From Mannheimia pernigra (lineage in GTDB: Bacteria > Pseudomonadota > Gammaproteobacteria > Enterobacterales > Pasteurellaceae), in contig NZ_CP055305.1 in NCBI RefSeq assembly GCF_013377995.1, positions 1,922,001 through 1,986,000 of the forward strand: DNA of 64,000 nucleotides, given 5' to 3'. The translations under genes were made by a program, and so were the position numbers. Under the pieces are notes generated by a model. It searched no databases. It was not told the DNA's origin and was given only the letters and a program-made list of their open reading frames with translations. Shown here piece by piece: positions 62,797 through 64,000 of the stretch; within the stretch, counting starts at the first letter, position 1, and each line of letters starts with the position of its first letter.

Positions 62797-64000
62797 TTAC
62801 ATTACTAAACGACGAATATCTGCTAATACGCCGTTAATATAGCTTAAGAATCTTGCGCCATCTGCCCCATCAATAACGCGGTGGTCGAATGATAAGGATA
62901 ATGGAAGCATTAAGCGTGGCTCGAACTCTTTACCGTTCCAAATTGGCTGCATTTCAGATTTAGATACACCTAAAATTGCCACTTCCGGAGCATTCACGAT
63001 CGGGGTGAAGTGAGTAGTACCGATACCACCTAAACTTGAAATAGTAAAACAACCGCCTTGCATATCTGAAGCCGTTAATTTACCTTCACGTGCTTTTTTC
63101 GATACTTCCATTAACTCACGAGAAAGTTCGATAATGCCTTTTTTGTTCACATTTTTAAATACAGGAACCACTAAACCATTTGGTGTATCTACTGCAACAC
63201 CGATGTTGATGTATTTTTTCAATGTTAAACGTTGTGCATCTTCAGAAATTGAGCTATTGAAACGTGGAAATGCTTCTAACGCGCTTGCTACCGCTTTCAT
63301 AATGAATACCACAGGTGTGATTTTCACATCTAACTTACGTTTTTCAGCTTCTTTATTTTGATCTTTACGGAAATTTTCTAGCTCAGTAATGTCTGTGCGG
63401 TCAAAGTGAGTGACATGTGGAATCATTACCCAGTTGCGGTGTAAATTCGCACCAGAAATCTTATTAATACGGCTTAACTCAACTTCCTCTACTTCACCAA
63501 ATTTGCTGAAATCCACTTTCGGCCATGGTAATAAGCCTAAACCAGCACCGTTTGCTGCACCAGTTGCGGCAGCTGCCGTTCCGCCTTGTTTTTCAAATAC
63601 TTGAACTGCAGTTTTGACGTATGCTTGAATATCTTCTTTAACGATACGACCTTTACGACCTGTACCTTTTACTTTGTCTAAATTGACACCGAACTCACGA
63701 GCCAAACGACGAATTACTGGTGTTGCGTGTGCATAACCAGCAGCAGAAACTACTTGTTCTTGATTTAAACCTGATTGGTTTTGAGCGGCTGGGACCGTAT
63801 CAGTTTTCGCTGGTGCTACTTGTGGTGCTGGAGCTGACGCATTTTGAGCCACAACAGGTTCTGCACCTGTTACTTCAAATTTCATAATTAATGAACCAGT
63901 TAACACTTTATCGCCAGATTTCACTAGAATTTCTTTTACCACCCCCGCAAATGGTGCAGGTACTTCCATTGATGCTTTATCGCCTTCAACAGTAATTAAA
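62797..64000 (-). CDS. aceF: Pyruvate dehydrogenase E2, dihydrolipoamide acetyltransferase (N-terminus outside window)
   Basis: Core acetyltransferase of the pyruvate dehydrogenase complex. The frame is open to the right edge and reads LITVEGDKASMEVPAPFAGVV across 63999 downward, the lipoyl-domain signature with the lipoylated Lys in GDKAS, so the ATG within that motif at 63969 is not the true start. After this lipoyl domain and an Ala/Pro/Gln-rich linker come the E3-binding domain (ATPVIRRLAREFGVNLDKVKGTGRKGRIVKEDI) and the catalytic domain, ending with SLSFDHRVIDGADGARFL (catalytic His in DHRVIDG). At least 401 residues lie in the window. How many further lipoyl domains precede is not visible. 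Confidence 0.97.
   Translation of the reverse strand, partial: LITVEGDKASMEVPAPFAGVVKEILVKSGDKVLTGSLIMKFEVTGAEPVVAQNASAPAPQVAPAKTDTVPAAQNQSGLNQEQVVSAAGYAHATPVIRRLAREFGVNLDKVKGTGRKGRIVKEDIQAYVKTAVQVFEKQGGTAAAATGAANGAGLGLLPWPKVDFSKFGEVEEVELSRINKISGANLHRNWVMIPHVTHFDRTDITELENFRKDQNKEAEKRKLDVKITPVVFIMKAVASALEAFPRFNSSISEDAQRLTLKKYINIGVAVDTPNGLVVPVFKNVNKKGIIELSRELMEVSKKAREGKLTASDMQGGCFTISSLGGIGTTHFTPIVNAPEVAILGVSKSEMQPIWNGKEFEPRLMLPLSLSFDHRVIDGADGARFLSYINGVLADIRRLVM

Overview
This window reads as chromosome of a gamma-proteobacterium of the family Pasteurellaceae. The clearest sign is the DNA-uptake signal ACAAGCGGTC, seen many times singly and as head-to-head inverted pairs between genes. This is the form used by the Actinobacillus pleuropneumoniae / Mannheimia / Bibersteinia group, not the AAGTGCGGT form of Haemophilus. 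The DNA is AT-rich, and neighbours such as ribD-ribE-ribBA-ribH, fadR/nhaB-dsbB and qmcA-nfeD fit that family. I cannot name the species.

Layout. 1-5.8 kb: start of potD (off the left edge), grpE, a 42-residue membrane peptide, a DUF441 membrane protein and the helicase hrpA. 5.8-7.4 kb: an AT-rich gap and an isolated VirK/YbjX (DUF535) gene. 7.4-16.6 kb: nfeD-like/qmcA, ung, grcA, an SOS-controlled UmuD-like gene without its catalytic residues, an NlpC/P60 hydrolase, nfo, a TorD-type chaperone, a small lipoprotein, a DUF2057 protein, corC and lnt. 16.6-20.5 kb: the riboflavin operon behind an FMN riboswitch. 20.6-23.1 kb: lon. 23.2-29.2 kb: ilvY preceded by five glycosyltransferase genes, probably for the lipooligosaccharide outer core. 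29.2-30.1 kb: a small RelA/SpoT-fold protein behind rpmE. 30.4-46 kb: tktA, ybeZ, fadR, nhaB-dsbB, metC, pyrE, rlmJ, ampD, rluA, rapA, a small exported protein and a dGTPase-like gene. 46-53 kb: rlmD, a frameshifted Bcr/CflA transporter, rsuA, menC, metG, ndk and greA. 53-60.4 kb: a frameshifted small acetyltransferase, purH behind a PurR box, dapA, lpxL, raiA, thiI and folD. 60.5-61.1 kb: four tRNA genes (Pro, Arg on +; Cys, Gly on -). 61.3-64 kb: lpdA and most of aceF (off the right edge).

Most of the window is core housekeeping: protein quality control (grpE, lon), riboflavin synthesis, DNA repair (ung, nfo), envelope building (lnt, lpxL, core glycosyltransferases, ampD), rRNA modification (rlmJ, rlmD, rluA, rsuA) and central metabolism (tktA, lpdA, aceF). 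Regulation readable from sequence includes a LexA box, an FMN riboswitch, a PurR operator, two sigma-32-like promoters, and terminators, several of them built from paired uptake signals. I found no CRISPR array, insertion sequence or intact prophage. The parts most worth a second look are the degenerate UmuD-like gene under SOS control, the orphan RelA/SpoT-like gene between rpmE and the glycosyltransferases, two genes broken by single-base shifts in short homopolymers, and a perfect 22-bp uptake-signal palindrome between divergent gene starts.
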